Positions 13,252 through 23,633 of a stretch of DNA of 24,131 bases are shown piece after piece. Under the pieces are notes generated by a model. The model ran no database searches. It saw only the letters and a list, made by a program, of their open reading frames with translations, and had not been told where the DNA came from. Origin of the DNA: Podochytrium sp. JEL0797 (lineage: Eukaryota > Chytridiomycota > Chytridiomycetes > Chytridiales > Chytriomycetaceae). Position 1 is the first letter of the stretch. Each line of letters begins with the position of its first letter. A program made the position numbers and the translations under genes. The stretch is from assembly GCA_027596195.1 (NCBI GenBank), contig JADGJG010000321.1, positions 1-24,131 of the forward strand, in the 5' to 3' direction.

Positions 13252-13312
13252 GATTTTATATTTCAATTAATGCCAAAAAAAACTTCAAACTTTTTTCTTC
13301 GTCAAAACAAAC

Positions 13313-16300
13313 ATGCCCCAAATCGACGAATACAAAAAGAACATGTGAGATTGAGCGCGTTCGGCGTTCTATTGCATTGATACGCACATCTTAACCACTA
13401 TTCGCAGCGGGTTTCAAGGCGGCCTGAGTTTTTTGGTGTCCAGCGTGACAGGACCAGGTTCGAAATTCTTCCCTTCCATTGATCACTCAAGAAACTCACT
13501 CGCAACCATCAGCGATTCCCTTGATCCCTGCACTATTTCAATCCGCCGGATGGCTGTTGTGAGTTCCCATCCCCACCTCCGAATCACCCCGTCAAATTAA
13601 AACAACGGATTTTGACAGCCCAGTCCTCATTTTCATCATCATTGGATGGCTTTCGGGCATGGCGTGTCTGTTTCTGATTGAAAGCATGACCTATTTTCCG
13701 GGAAACCGGTACTTTGAGGTGATTTGATTGCTTCGCTGTTCCAGGGGCTCCCCATCGCGACTCGCGTTGTTTGGTTGGCTGACAAACCACAAAAATCTGT
13801 TTTGCAGCGAAACGTCGAATTCACCGTGCTAGTACATCATTTCTATGGAAAGCGCTGGTATTATCTGATGCATGTCATTTTGTAAGTGACCGTTTTGAAT
13901 TCTTGGGTCGCGATTCCGCGTTTATGGTTCTTTTTGTCTCCACGCGTTAGATACGGATCCCTGCAATCCTTCAACATCAGTTCCATCATCAGTGCCGTAC
14001 AGGTGAAGGCCCCATTCCTGACGCCGTCCCCTAAAAATAACGCGCTGAACAAACCCCCAGAGCTTCGACGTCTTCATTCTCTCCGTGTTTGGTCAAACCT
14101 GCGGATTCCGCGTCTTTCCAATTCAAGACATTCATTGCGTGGACTCGTCTACGGCAGCCACTGGGACGGGATCTCCTTTCGGAACCGATTACATGCTCAT
14201 CACGGCGGGAGGGCTTCTGTTTGGATGTTTCATTGCGCCGCTCATGAATTTGAATCTCGATGATAATATGATTGTGCAATGGAGTTGAGTGTGGTCGAAA
14301 TCGCGTGTTTTTATTTAACGCGAATTCTACTTCAGTTTCGCTCGTCTACATTGGCTTCGTAGTCTTCTGCTGGGTCATAATGATGTTTATCGCGGGTGTC
14401 GACACGTCCTTGATGCCCACTGTGGGAGCCCAGTTTGCCACCGCGCCAACGTCCGTGATTGGTCAAGTCATGTTCAATTTCACGTTTGCAAACACGATTC
14501 CATCGTGGATGAATACAAAGGTAATTAAACAACCCGGTGTTTTCTTGGAACGGGCACTCACACCCCACTCACTTCCTTTCATTTTACGTAGCATAACAAA
14601 GTGTCGATTCACAAATGCATCTGGACCGCCGTAATTGTCTCAGCGTCGCTGTACATCGTCACGGGAGTCGCAGGCGCTCTCTCCTTCACACTCCCGAGTG
14701 GATCGAACCTCATGGCCGTTCAGACCGCGTATTTTGCGATCCACGGTTCGAGTACTATCCAAGGTCTCGTCAACTTTATTACGCTTACGTTTCCCATTTT
14801 GTAAGCGGAATTCTTAATTTTGCTGTTGGAGGCGCTCTGGTTTTTGATCCTCCCTTTTGCAAAATCAGGTGTTTGATCACATCCATTCCCGTCGCATTCA
14901 TCATCATCAAGCTCAACCTAATCACATCGCGATTGTGTTCCAAAGGTGTGTATTAGGTGTGTTGGCTATATTTATTGAAAAAAAATACCCAACAGATACG
15001 GCGGGATTCTTTGGCTCCATCCTCCCCTTCCTCATTTGCGTCCCGTTCCAAACTGGGCCCTTCATGGTTTCCTTTACCAACTGGTCATCCCTGTTTTTTC
15101 AGTCCATGTGCAACTTTATGGCCCCGTTTTTGATCTATATTTTCTTGGATCAGAGAAACACTGGTACTCATTTCGTCCATTGCTTTTTTTTGCGTACTCA
15201 GACAGCATTTCATTAATTTACAGTAATGGCCCAATCCGTGATTGACGAACTCGAAAACCTCGATCTCGACGGCGCCATTAAAAAGAAATCCTCGGAAGAC
15301 GACGACTTTGACTACGTAAGAAAAACTAAACCCCACTCCCTCCTTCACCCCCCACTCCACCCCACCCACATGTGTGCTCAAAACCCACAAACCCGCAACA
15401 GGTCTACCACCTCCCCCACGCCGACCTCTCCCGCCTCCCTCCGCGCAAATACGACCCCTTTGCCCAATTCGCCATCCAAGAAACCACAAAGGAAGGCAAA
15501 CAACTCCAACTCGACGCCAAACGCCCCACCGCCGGGGGGATTCCCATCCCCATCATCGCTGGTTCCGTCACAGGTTCCAAATCCTCCCTCACATCCGCAC
15601 AAGGAAAAACCGTTGCGAAGCTGTTGAGCTTGGGTGCAGACGCGCAGCCGGATCCGTTAAAGAAACGGATTCATCAGCACCACAAGAGTTCGTTGGAGCG
15701 GTTGTCGGGGGCGGGGAGTCAATTGGGGTTGCTCGGGGGTGGTGGTGGGCTTCATGCACATGGTGCTGGAGGGAGGAGGTCGAGTGCGTTGGCACCGGCC
15801 GGGGGTGCATCGAGGATGAATTTGGGAGGCGGATCGAGGATGAATTTGGGTGGTGGAGGGGGGTCGAGAATGGATTTAGGAGGCAGGGAGAGTCATGAAG
15901 TGAGTTTGCGGACGAGTACGGCAGGGAGGGGAGGGGAAGGGAGTATGTGGAGTAGTACAGCGGGGAATAGTCAGCATACGGTGCTAGAGGCGGAGATGAG
16001 ACGCAGGAGTATGGGGACGAAAAGGATTTCGCCAATGTATGGTGGGTCTGGGGGTGGGTCGCTTGATACGGTTGGGTTTAACCACCCGGAGAAGTCGTCC
16101 AAGAGTATGTTGATTGATGGGATGAGTTATTTGGGCAGTTCGGTCGGGGATTCCACTTACTTTGAGGATGACTTTAATTCGGGTCCACCGAGTTTCAAGA
16201 CGTTGCCGGAATGGGTGACCAAGTATGTGAGTTCGAGGACGGTGGCAATCATGTGCTTTGTGTTTATTACCACTTTGACGGTGGCTGTGTTGATGTACGA

Positions 16301-16427
16301 TTTCGTCATGTTGGGGTATGGAGTGGATGTGGTGGATGGAATCACGTTTGGGAGTGGGGTTGCGGGTGGCAAAATGGATTGGTTCACGTTCGCGTTTGTG
16401 GTTGGATTGTCTATTGTTGTTTGCTGA
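13313..16427 (+). CDS. Amino-acid transporter, AAAP (SLC36/SLC38-like) family, with long C-terminal extension
   Basis: Thirteen exons join in frame to 777 residues: 13313-13344, 13408-13457, 13513-13558, 13619-13718, 13808-13881, 13951-14002, 14061-14283, 14336-14520, 14592-14800, 14869-14945, 14996-15163, 15224-15315 and 15402-16427. The first exons read GFQGGLSFLVSSVTGPAIPL and LIPALFQSAGW, the typical unwound first helix of AAAP transporters. Further on are VEFTVLVHHFYGKRWYYLM, NFTFANTIPSWMNTKHNKVS (matching the conserved P-W-N stretch before the eighth helix), and SIPVAFIIIKLNL. About eleven TM segments fit secondary active uptake of amino acids at the plasma or vacuolar membrane. The last exon is unusual: a cytosolic tail of roughly 240 residues, rich in Gly, Ser and Arg with three SRM(N/D)LGG repeats, ending in one or two extra hydrophobic segments (VAIMCFVFITTLTVAVLMY and FTFAFVVGLSIVVC). 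Substrate cannot be told. Confidence 0.82.
15810..15884 (+). repeat. Three tandem SRM(N/D)LGG repeats in the transporter tail
   Basis: The last exon of the amino-acid transporter holds three consecutive near-identical units coding SRMNLGGG, SRMNLGGGGG and SRMDLGG. The DNA copies share tcgaggatgaatttggg with few changes, suggesting recent slippage within a Gly-rich, probably disordered region. Each unit offers a Ser preceding a basic residue. Confidence 0.8.
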
Positions 16428-16494
16428 AATGGAGGTTTGGGGGGTGGTGGTTCACTCTCCAGTTTTTTGATACAATTCCGTTTCTATTACATTT

Positions 16495-18223
16495 TCACGC
16501 CTCCACCAAATACGCAACACAAAACTTGTCCTTATCCATCACCACCAACGCCTTCCCGTCCGGGCTCCACTCAATCTTCACAATATCGAAATTCACGGCC
16601 GGAACCTCAATCGCACTGCACCCCTCGGATTCACTCCACATGTAAATGTACCCGTTGGCACACGAAATGGCGCAAATGGCGGGAAGGAGCGGGTTCCAAA
16701 GGAATTGCTTGATGGGAGACATTTGGTGGATGAGGGCGGATTGGGAGAGGGTGGGGAGGTGGAAGATCCAGAGGGAGTTGGGCATGTTGTCTGTGAGGGG
16801 GATGAGGGGCGAGGGAGGAATCAAGATTTTTTTCAGGAAACAGCAATATTCAACGGCGCAAAGAAAAGAGGGTGTGTGTTTTACCATTTCGACTTGCAAT
16901 GTAACTGCCGTCGCAGTTGAAGGCACACATTCCGACACCCTTCTTGGGTGACAGTTTGTCGATTTCGACTTTGACGGTGGGAACGGTGAATGGGGGTTTG
17001 ATGAGTTCATCTGCATTTTGTAGAATTGTAACATGAGTTTTGGAAGCATTGGTGTTGAGAGAAGGAAATCACTAAACAGTGAATGTGGGGTCTCGCGTCG
17101 GAGGCTAAACTCCGCGCTTTTAATCGCGACGTGACGTCTTTGAGGTCGCGCTGGTTCGATTCTTTGTAGACTTCCTGGATGAATGCGAAAACGCGAGGTT
17201 GAGTGGGCGTTTAGGGAGTTGTCAATGGAGATGCAAACTCACAATGTCTGGGAATGGAAGCAGACTCGGGTGAGTGAGCTCAATCAATGGTTTCCAAGTC
17301 ATGTTACTAATGAGTCTCAGCTAAGATAATGGATTTCGAACGTCAGCGGAACCCGATAACGAAGCGGGAGGTTTTCGAAAACCCGAACGCCAAATACCTT
17401 CTCATCAAAACTCCCAATCGCCAAAAACTGGCCTGAAGGAGACCAACACACGCTCTTGATTCCGAGTCCAGGTTCACCAGTGGTGTATGACGCGACTTGG
17501 CGGCCGTCCGGGGAGTAAATGAGCATTTTGTACTGCGAATTGAGGTATGAGTTGGATTCCACATTCACGCCAATCAAAGAGCTGAAAGCAACGTACTTCG
17601 AGAACAGAATCCCATACAGCAATGAATCGTCCGTCGGGGGACCACGCGAGGTCTTCGAGATCAGACGTGTCGACGGGGAAATCCTTCACGAGCGACCAGT
17701 TATCGCAGTCGTAAATGGCCACATAGTCCTTGGCGCCCTTGCGCTGCTCTGCACAGGCAAAGTATCGGCTGTCACTGCGGAACGCGTATCCCTTGTTTTC
17801 GTGTTTCGGATACTGGATGTACACGGCTTCTTTATCGATAAGCGACCAGACTGTGATGCGCAGATTGAACTCCGAAAAGACGAGCAGATGCCTCCCCCGT
17901 GGCGCCCACAAGACTTTTTTCAAACCCGCGACGCCTTCGCTGATTTCGCATTTCCAGTCCTTGTCGTCGATGCTGAAAACGGCGCTTGTCTTTGCGCCCT
18001 TCGAAGCCGCGAAGACGAAGCCTGAATCAAAGGAAAACTGCAAAAAGTCGATGGCCGCTGAACAGTTGAAGAGACTGGCAATCTGGAGCGACAAAAAGTG
18101 CCGCACAACAAGGCGGCTGCCCACAGCTGTCGCCAAAAGCGTGTTGGACGGTGACACCGCAACAACCTGCGAGGACGCGCGGTACAGTGACGAGAAGTCG
18201 AGTGTCGTCGTCGTGAGCGTCAT
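16495..18223 (-). CDS. WRAP73: WD-repeat protein WRAP73/WDR8
   Basis: Six exons, 17597-18223, 17398-17532, 17243-17320, 17078-17174, 16885-17010 and 16495-16790, join in frame to 452 residues; animal WRAP73 is about 460. The start at 18223 gives [19 protein letters not shown]. Family landmarks in order are [161 protein letters not shown] and [18 protein letters not shown]. The family forms a WD40 propeller pair and, with SSX2IP/Msd1-type partners, anchors spindle microtubules at centrosomes or spindle poles and affects ciliogenesis. The exon 4/5 junction uses a weak GTTTAG donor and is the least certain splice. The 3' end faces the transporter with 67 bp between stops. A fragment of its 5' end reappears at 21196-21254. 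Confidence 0.9.
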
Positions 18224-18373
18224 CAAGAGAGCGCTTTTTTGGTTTCTTCGGTTGCGTCCGAAAAATGCAATGCAAGTCAAAGCACGCAATAAAATCCGCG
18301 ATAAAGAAAACCGTCGAATCCCCCTTCTTTCTCTATTCTATTCTATTTTTTGTTCCTTCTACAAATCTCGGGT

Positions 18374-19458
18374 TTATTTCTCGGGCGTCTCCGCAGCAGC
18401 GGCAATCTCAAGCTTCGCTCTCTTAGCCTTGAAACCTGTCACAGCAATGGAGTAAGGTTCCGACTGCTCCTCGCGGCTGCGTTTGGCAGAAGGGAGGTTG
18501 TCATCGTGGCCCGTTAATTGGTCCACTTTGTTTTCCAGCTGGAAAAAAAGAAGCGCCGCGACAGTCAATGATCACGTTCTCAGGAGTAATAAATCCAACG
18601 GACCTTCTTGCATTTCCCACGGAGCATCTCGATCATGTTCGACCTTGTCTCTGACTACTCCGTCGCAATGTCTTTCTCCAAGGTCAACCTCCTGATTTCC
18701 TCCATAAATTTCGTCTTTTCAGCTTCCCTGTCCTTCAACACAAAGTCTCTCTCGGCTGTCAACAAATTGATTGCCTCCAGAAATTTTCTCTTTTCACTTT
18801 CGCTCTCCTTGTCTTTCAACTCGAGGAAACGGATCTTGGCTTGGAGTTCCAATTTCGAAGCCGACAATTCCTTCGTCAATTGCATGAGTTGCTGGGAAAA
18901 GAATATAAATCAAAAACACGCAGTACAGAGAAGAAGAAAAAACTCACGTCTTTTTCGGAGGGGATTTCGGGGGGGAGAGGACGCGTGCCGGATGATTGTT
19001 CCGCACGGGAGCGGCCGAACCCCGCCGTCTTGAGGACTGGTGTTGGTGGCGCTGGGGAAGAAAGAAAACGAAGGTCATCTAAACGCGTAAAACCCGATAT
19101 TTCACTCACTTGGTCTGGGACCATCCTTTTGAAAAACGGCGGAAACCCATCCCCCTCTTGGGAGCGATTTAAAAATTTTCACGCTCGCCACATCCTTATG
19201 CGATCGGCGCAACAAAACGAGCCAGTTCGATGTCAATATATCATTTGAGTTTTTGTTCGGATTTACGGGCTGGATGATCAACCTCATGGAGGTTTCGCTG
19301 ATGGATTCTCTTGAAACCTCAACCACTTGTTCAGGGCCGCCGATAATCGAGCCCACGGTATCTGCTGCGAAACCATTTTGTTTCAGGGAAAAGCTCTTAT
19401 ACGTGATCAGAAGGCAAATTTGTTGGTCGTGTCTAGGGTGGTTGGCGGCCGACGTCAT
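18374..19458 (-). CDS. Coiled-coil protein with an in-frame TAG
   Basis: Four exons, 19110-19458, 18948-19051, 18604-18891 and 18374-18538, join in frame over 302 codons, but codon TAG at 18655-18657 interrupts exon 3. The N-terminal roughly 115 residues look globular (SNWLVLLRRSHKDVASVKIF). A Pro/Ser-rich spacer follows, then a long charged coiled coil (LELKDKESESEKRKFLEAI, EAEKTKFMEEIRRLTLEKD). After the TAG the same frame continues as SETRSNMIEMLRGKCKKLENKVDQ, across a further intron (18539-18603), then a basic tail with SAKRSREEQ and GFKAKRAKLEI that suggests nuclear localisation. If translation ends at the TAG the product is about 226 residues; if not, 301. I do not recognise the protein; the globular head plus coiled coil plus basic tail outline recalls XRCC4-like proteins, but no specific motif supports that. 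Nonsense allele, sequence error or readthrough are the options. Confidence 0.62.
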
Positions 19459-19695
19459 TTGTGATATTTGTCAATGAATTTATCTTTCCACAATTTACTT
19501 CTCAAAAGTAGGGCAAAATCAAAAAACCTAAAAAATCAATGCAAAAAATATATATAGGTTTATGGTTAAAACGTCTATTTATTCTTTTCGGGCCAGCCAG
19601 TTTAAAAGAGTTCTAAATTGAAAGAAGACAGTCGCGGTGTGTTTTATTTGAAAAAAACAAGAAAAGAACCTCCGACACATTTTGGGCCACGCGAA

Positions 19696-20351
19696 ATGCT
19701 GAAGTATTCGCATCACATCCACTCCTTTGTGACATCCTCGCCGCGCAGCTGTCGCACCAACAATCAGTGGGGATTCCGACCGTAGAAGTATGCCCTCAGT
19801 AGTCAACAAGTGTGGACACCAGAGAGTCGATACAACGAGCTGCGGGCGAGGATCGAGAATCCACGGCAAAGCCCCCCTAATTGTTTAACAGTTTGTCAAT
19901 TTAAAGAGCTTCACAAGCATAAAAACAAACCTTGGACTGCTCTCAATGCTGAAGAAGCAAATCAAATCAACCACTCGTGACATCCTCGCCTCACAGCTGT
20001 CATACCAACAGTCAGCGGGGTTTCCGACCGTAGACGGTTGCCCTCAATCGCCAACAAGTGGACACCAGAGAGTCGGTACAACGAGCAGCGGGCGAGAATC
20101 CACGGCAAAGCCCCCTAATTGTGTAACAGTTTGTCAATCCAATTAAAAGAGCTTCACAAGCATTAAAAAACAAACCTTGGACTGCTCTCAATGCTGAAGA
20201 AGCAAATCAAATCAACCCCTCGTGGCATCCTCGCCTCACAGCTGTCATACCAACAGTTAGCGGGGTTTCCGACCGTAGACGTATGCCCTCAATCGCCTTT
20301 AAAGGGGCACCAGAGAACCGGTACGATGAATTGCATGCGAGGATCCACGGA
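19696..20351. repeat. Tandem repeat, about 245-250 bp unit, 2.7 copies
   Basis: Copy 1 starts at 19696, copy 2 at 19946 and copy 3 at 20191, so the spacings are 250 and 245 bp. Copies 2 and 3 start with the identical atgctgaagaagcaaatcaa and share cagctgtcataccaacag and tttccgaccgtagac. Copy 1 is more diverged at its start but matches in the middle and end. Copies 1 and 2 both end in aaacaaaccttggactgctc; copy 3 loses similarity near 20351. Each of copies 2 and 3 has a short plus-strand ORF starting MLKKQIKST. The core is also open on the minus strand (LRSETPLTVGMTAVRRGCHE), but many differences between copies change amino acids on both strands, so coding is doubtful. I do not recognise the element. 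Confidence 0.85.
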
Positions 20352-20805
20352 AAATCGCAATTTCAAGTCATATAAAACGAAAAAGAAACAAACCCTTCTC
20401 TCTTGTTTGATATCCAGTCAGTGTAGAATTGAAGAATTAAAAAGTGACGCGTCTGAACGCGTTTTTCGGAGACTTCGTTTTCCAAACGCGAGTTTTGAGT
20501 AATATGATCGGCACCACGTGTGGTCGTTGATTGATGCGCGAAGTAGAAATATCCTTGAATCCATCTGCTAGTCTCGTTTCCGTGAATTAGAATACTGGTT
20601 TTTCGTATGAGAGGTAATTAGAAGGTTAAGAAGAGGTGAGGTTGCAATGAAATCGATATTTTTACACGCACTAAATGATGATCGGAAACCTTCTCGCGCA
20701 CCGATATCTTTGGGATTTTGATGAAAGGAATATTGAGCCCAGCCCGGTGGTTGTAAGACTTGCGACGTGATTTCTGAACGCGTTAAATAATTGTCAGACG
20801 GAAAT

Positions 20806-20825
20806 CCCCCCCCCCCCCCCCCCCC
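20806..20825. repeat. Poly(C) tract of 20 nt
   Basis: An uninterrupted run of twenty C on the plus strand (G on minus), followed by a pyrimidine-rich stretch of C and T to about 20840. Its length may be unstable or inexact in the assembly. It creates a spurious poly-Gly ORF on the minus strand. Confidence 0.9.
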
Positions 20826-20839
20826 TTCCCCTTTCCTCC

Positions 20840-20882
20840 TTCTGCATCAGCAGAAATGAATCGGATATGCGGATATCCGATT
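20840..20882. other. Two adjacent inverted repeats (hairpins)
   Basis: First hairpin: ttctgc (20840-20845), loop atca, gcagaa (20850-20855). Second hairpin: aatcggatat (20859-20868), loop gcgg, atatccgatt (20873-20882), a perfect 10-bp stem with a 4-nt loop. They are separated by only 3 nt and directly follow the poly(C)/pyrimidine tract. They could fold in RNA or extrude as cruciforms. No gene is assigned. Confidence 0.7.
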
Positions 20883-21113
20883 TTCTCCATCGTCGGAGCT
20901 AAATTTGGGCTGCCTCTTTTTATTAGCAACATTGAAGGATGAATTCGAAAAAAAACTCGCCCTTTTCTTCCTCCTCTTCTATGGATTTCCTTATACGAGA
21001 GGAATTGTGTCAATCGAATATTTTACCGGATGGCATGGATTGCGCGGAGGATGAAGTTGGTTCAGGTAGATAAAAATATCACAAAATTTTTATATTCCTT
21101 GTAAGGAACCTCT

Positions 21114-21254
21114 CTACGCCTTTCTGCTCCAAATACAGTTGGAATACATCGAAACCGTTGCAGGAAAATCCGAAAACAAACTCCTGGAGTGAACCAAAGT
21201 GCCGCACACCAAGGCGGCCACTGAGCGCTCATGTTCGAAGGAATGCTTTTTTGG
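21114..21254 (-). pseudogene. Chimeric relic: WRAP73 5' fragment joined to GDPD 3' fragment
   Basis: Bases 21114-21183 match the last codons of the neighbouring GDPD gene (21379-21452): the minus frame reads SLFSDFPATVSMYSNC then IWSRKA and a TAG stop, where the intact gene has SLFSDFPATVSMYSNC then VLNRKAD and a stop. Bases 21196-21220 match 18095-18120 in WRAP73 exon 1 (aaagtgccgcacaccaaggc against aaagtgccgcacaacaaggc), and 21221-21254 match 18213-18242, which spans the WRAP73 start codon and upstream leader. About 91 bp of WRAP73 between these blocks are missing. On the minus strand the order is WRAP73 start region, then GDPD end. The two parts are in different frames, so no product is expected. 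Confidence 0.7.
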
Positions 21255-21378
21255 AAATTGACATGGAGGGGAACGGAAACAGTTGAAGTCTTTTTATTTC
21301 ACCTTCATTGAAGGGGTAAAAATGGGAGAGGGAATAATTTTCAATTTTATTAGTTTTTATTTATTCTTAGCAAGTCTC

Positions 21379-22915
21379 TTAATCGGCCTTTCTATTCAAA
21401 ACACAGTTGGAATACATTGAAACCGTTGCGGGGAAGTCCGAAAACAAGCTCGTGATTCCAACTTGCGTAAACAAAGTATCCATCATCAAGAGTGAGTCTT
21501 CAGGCGCCCCAAAAGTGGCTTCACCCTCAACACTGCCATAATAAAACCCACAGCTCCCAATTGAACCCAACCCCGACTCGGCGTTGAACGTGGAGTTGTT
21601 GGGTCCAAGTTGAGATGCACACCCAGATCTATCGAGCGACCATGACCCAAACAACGGAGCAGCCCCGGACTCCTTCGCGAGTGTCTTCAAGTCCTTGGAA
21701 AACTGGGACTCCACAATCGTGTGATTCTCGGCCGTCACGTACACGTTGATCGACGGCGAGAACATTTCAACACCGAGTTTCATGAGCTCAAGCACCACAT
21801 CGCTCGTACCACAGTCCGCAGCGGATGGACATTCCTTCTCAACCATACTCGCGTTCATTCCCGTTTCCCACATGTACTCCACAGGCAACCGCTTGAACTT
21901 TCCCGTCTTCCACATCTTGGCAACGCGACGGTCGAACGTCTGCAGGATTCCAATCGTGCCCCTAGTGGCGTTGCGGAAGTTGCCGTCCAATGGTGTCGTG
22001 AAACCAGCGTTCTTGACCTCTTTGGCCAAGCGGTTGGCCAAAAACTCGACCGTCCTTCCCTTTGACGCGAGGAAGTCCTGCGTCCCCTTCGCGGAAGTGT
22101 CCTTGAGCTCGGGGATCACGTTAACGTTTCTGAGCCTGGCGAACTGGAGGTATTCCTGGTGCGTGATGAGCTTGTGGCATTCGCCGGGGGCGATTCCGAC
22201 GGAGCGGAAGGGGTGCGGGGCGAGGTAGGTGGAGATGGTGGTGGCGGTGGAGTTGGTTCTGGATTCCATGATGGAGCAGAGGGAGGAGAGTTCTTTGACG
22301 GTGAAGTCGTAGGTGCAGCAGTTGGCGATGGCCGCGGTTCCCTGCGATTGATATTTCACGCGTTACATGATGAAGAAAGGAAGGAGAAGGGGGGGAAACA
22401 TTTACATTTTGAGCCGGCGCGAATGGAGTCGAGCACTTGGCAGCCATCTCCGGCCTCGTCAAAATATCCGTCGTATAATGCAAATCACACACCGAGTGTC
22501 TGCAAATCAACTGCAAGTCCTTCGTCACAGCCGCATCGCACTCAATAAACCCAGCACCGGAATCCACCGCAATCTGCAACGACTTGATCGTCTCTTCAGG
22601 CGCAACCAACGCAGCACCGCGGTGACCAATGGATTCGAGGTTGAAAGCGAGCGGGTCTTCACACGTCGCGATGGCGTTTCGCATGCGCGTGATTTCACTT
22701 CGGCGGAATTGGCAGTCCTCGTCGGTGAGTGGGGTGGTGGTCCATGGACATAGAATCGCGTTGGTGTGGAAGAGACGTTCCGCGAACCAGCCGGGAATCA
22801 TGGGAGTCGCGGGGCGGGCTCTGGCAATGACATCAACGACGTTGTCTTGCTTGACAGGGAGGGCCCCGATGTTGGAAGCAATCGCGAGAGCAATAATCGA
22901 GTTAATAAAGACCAT
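21379..22915 (-). CDS. Secreted glycerophosphodiester phosphodiesterase (GDPD) family protein
   Basis: Two exons, 22406-22915 and 21379-22341, join in frame to 490 residues. The start at 22915 gives MVFINSIIALAIASNIGALP, a good signal peptide; an ATG ten codons upstream (22945) would put charged residues before it. GDPD landmarks are SIGHRGAALVAPEET (catalytic HRG), GAGFIECDAAVTKDLQLICR (metal-binding E-D pair), RHSVCDLHYTTDIL (second catalytic His) and NVIPELKD. Many Cys and N-glycosylation sequons (NST, NAS, NHT, NNS) agree with export. The family hydrolyses glycerophosphodiesters to glycerol-3-phosphate and an alcohol in a TIM barrel with a divalent metal. The length and the CRH--CDLH signature match fungal secreted members; exact substrate is unknown. 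A decayed duplicate of its last roughly 22 codons lies about 200 bp beyond its stop. Confidence 0.85.
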
Positions 22916-23633
22916 GTTTGATTTGGGGAGCTTGGAATATATCAAACAAGTCTCAATTTATACGCGAATTACCCGTACCATTTTCGCACCTTGTTCGGAA
23001 AGAACGTGTGCCCGGAACCCCCTCCAGGTTCGATTGGACAGGGCACGCAACGGGAGGGATGACGGGAGGGTTCAACATGGCAGATCTCGTTGTGTTTTCG
23101 TTCCTCATTCCAACCATATAAGAGCTTTATCCAGGGATCCTTCCCATTCAGAAAACAGCAGGAGCCCACCCCCCTTTGGGATAATAGGGGATAATACATT
23201 CTTTGACATTATACCATTCCATTAGCGTGTCCCGACATCTTCCGAGTGATTGAACTTAAATGATGGAATGATTAGGAAATGGTGGCGCGTTTTAAAAGAG
23301 GAATTAGTGGTTGGTTTGAAGTGATAGGGAATCCTCGCAAGCCTATATGAAATTTGGCTGCGTCGGCTCGTTTAAGGGTATTCTTGACTTGTTCGTTTCT
23401 TTTCAGAAATGCAGACCGATCGCTTCCACTGGACGATGCAGACCTTTTTAACAACTCGCTTCCTTCGCATATCCTCTTGTTTATTTTTGCGAACTCCTTG
23501 ATTATCACGAGGAACCAAAACGCGAACAGAAACACCAATTAAAAACTGGTTTTTTCAACACATGCCCCTGCTTAAATGTTCTCCGTGACATTTATCACTA
23601 ATTGCAGAATTTAGAAGCGGAAGAAAAGAGGTT
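22916..23633. other. Intergenic, no supported gene
   Basis: This 718-bp stretch lies upstream of the GDPD gene and downstream of the EF-hand gene, so it should hold the GDPD promoter and the EF-hand 3' UTR. I see no RNA gene or repeat. A minus-strand frame at 23272-23538 has four xLKR sites but no ATG. A plus-strand frame at 23354-23542 also lacks ATG. Confidence 0.5.

Larger units (their letters stand above)
19459..21378. other. Gene-poor 1.9-kb region with repeats and relics
   Basis: No convincing intact gene is seen on either strand. The part next to the coiled-coil gene is AT-rich (for example an aaaaatatatatagg run near 19545) and probably includes its promoter. The rest contains a tandem repeat of about 245 bp, a 20-nt C tract, two adjacent inverted repeats, and a chimeric gene relic, each listed separately. 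Between about 20360 and 20780 I see only short unsupported ORFs and MluI-like acgcgt motifs near 20450. Confidence 0.6.

Noticed and set aside
18374..19458. Assignment of the coiled-coil gene as XRCC4, XLF or PAXX
   Set aside because: Only the general outline of head, coiled coil and basic tail agrees; no diagnostic motif was seen.
19579..19869. Minus-strand 96-codon frame across repeat copy 1
   Set aside because: Starts at a non-ATG codon, and the matching region of copies 2 and 3 ends early in stop codons. Differences between copies do not favour synonymous sites.
20783..21013. Minus-strand ORF ending in a poly-Gly stretch
   Set aside because: The Gly run is the translation of the poly(C) tract and the ORF crosses both hairpins; no domain is visible.
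22990..23045. tRNA-like T-arm sequence (ggttcgattgg) near 23028
   Set aside because: No pairing acceptor, D or anticodon arms could be found around it.
23272..23538. Minus-strand 88-codon frame with a hydrophobic start and four xLKR sites (LLKR, FLKR, TLKR, LLKR), like a Kex2-processed peptide precursor
   Set aside because: The frame begins at TTG with a stop codon just before it and contains no ATG. The predicted peptides are not similar to each other. Kept only as a note unless a spliced upstream exon is found.
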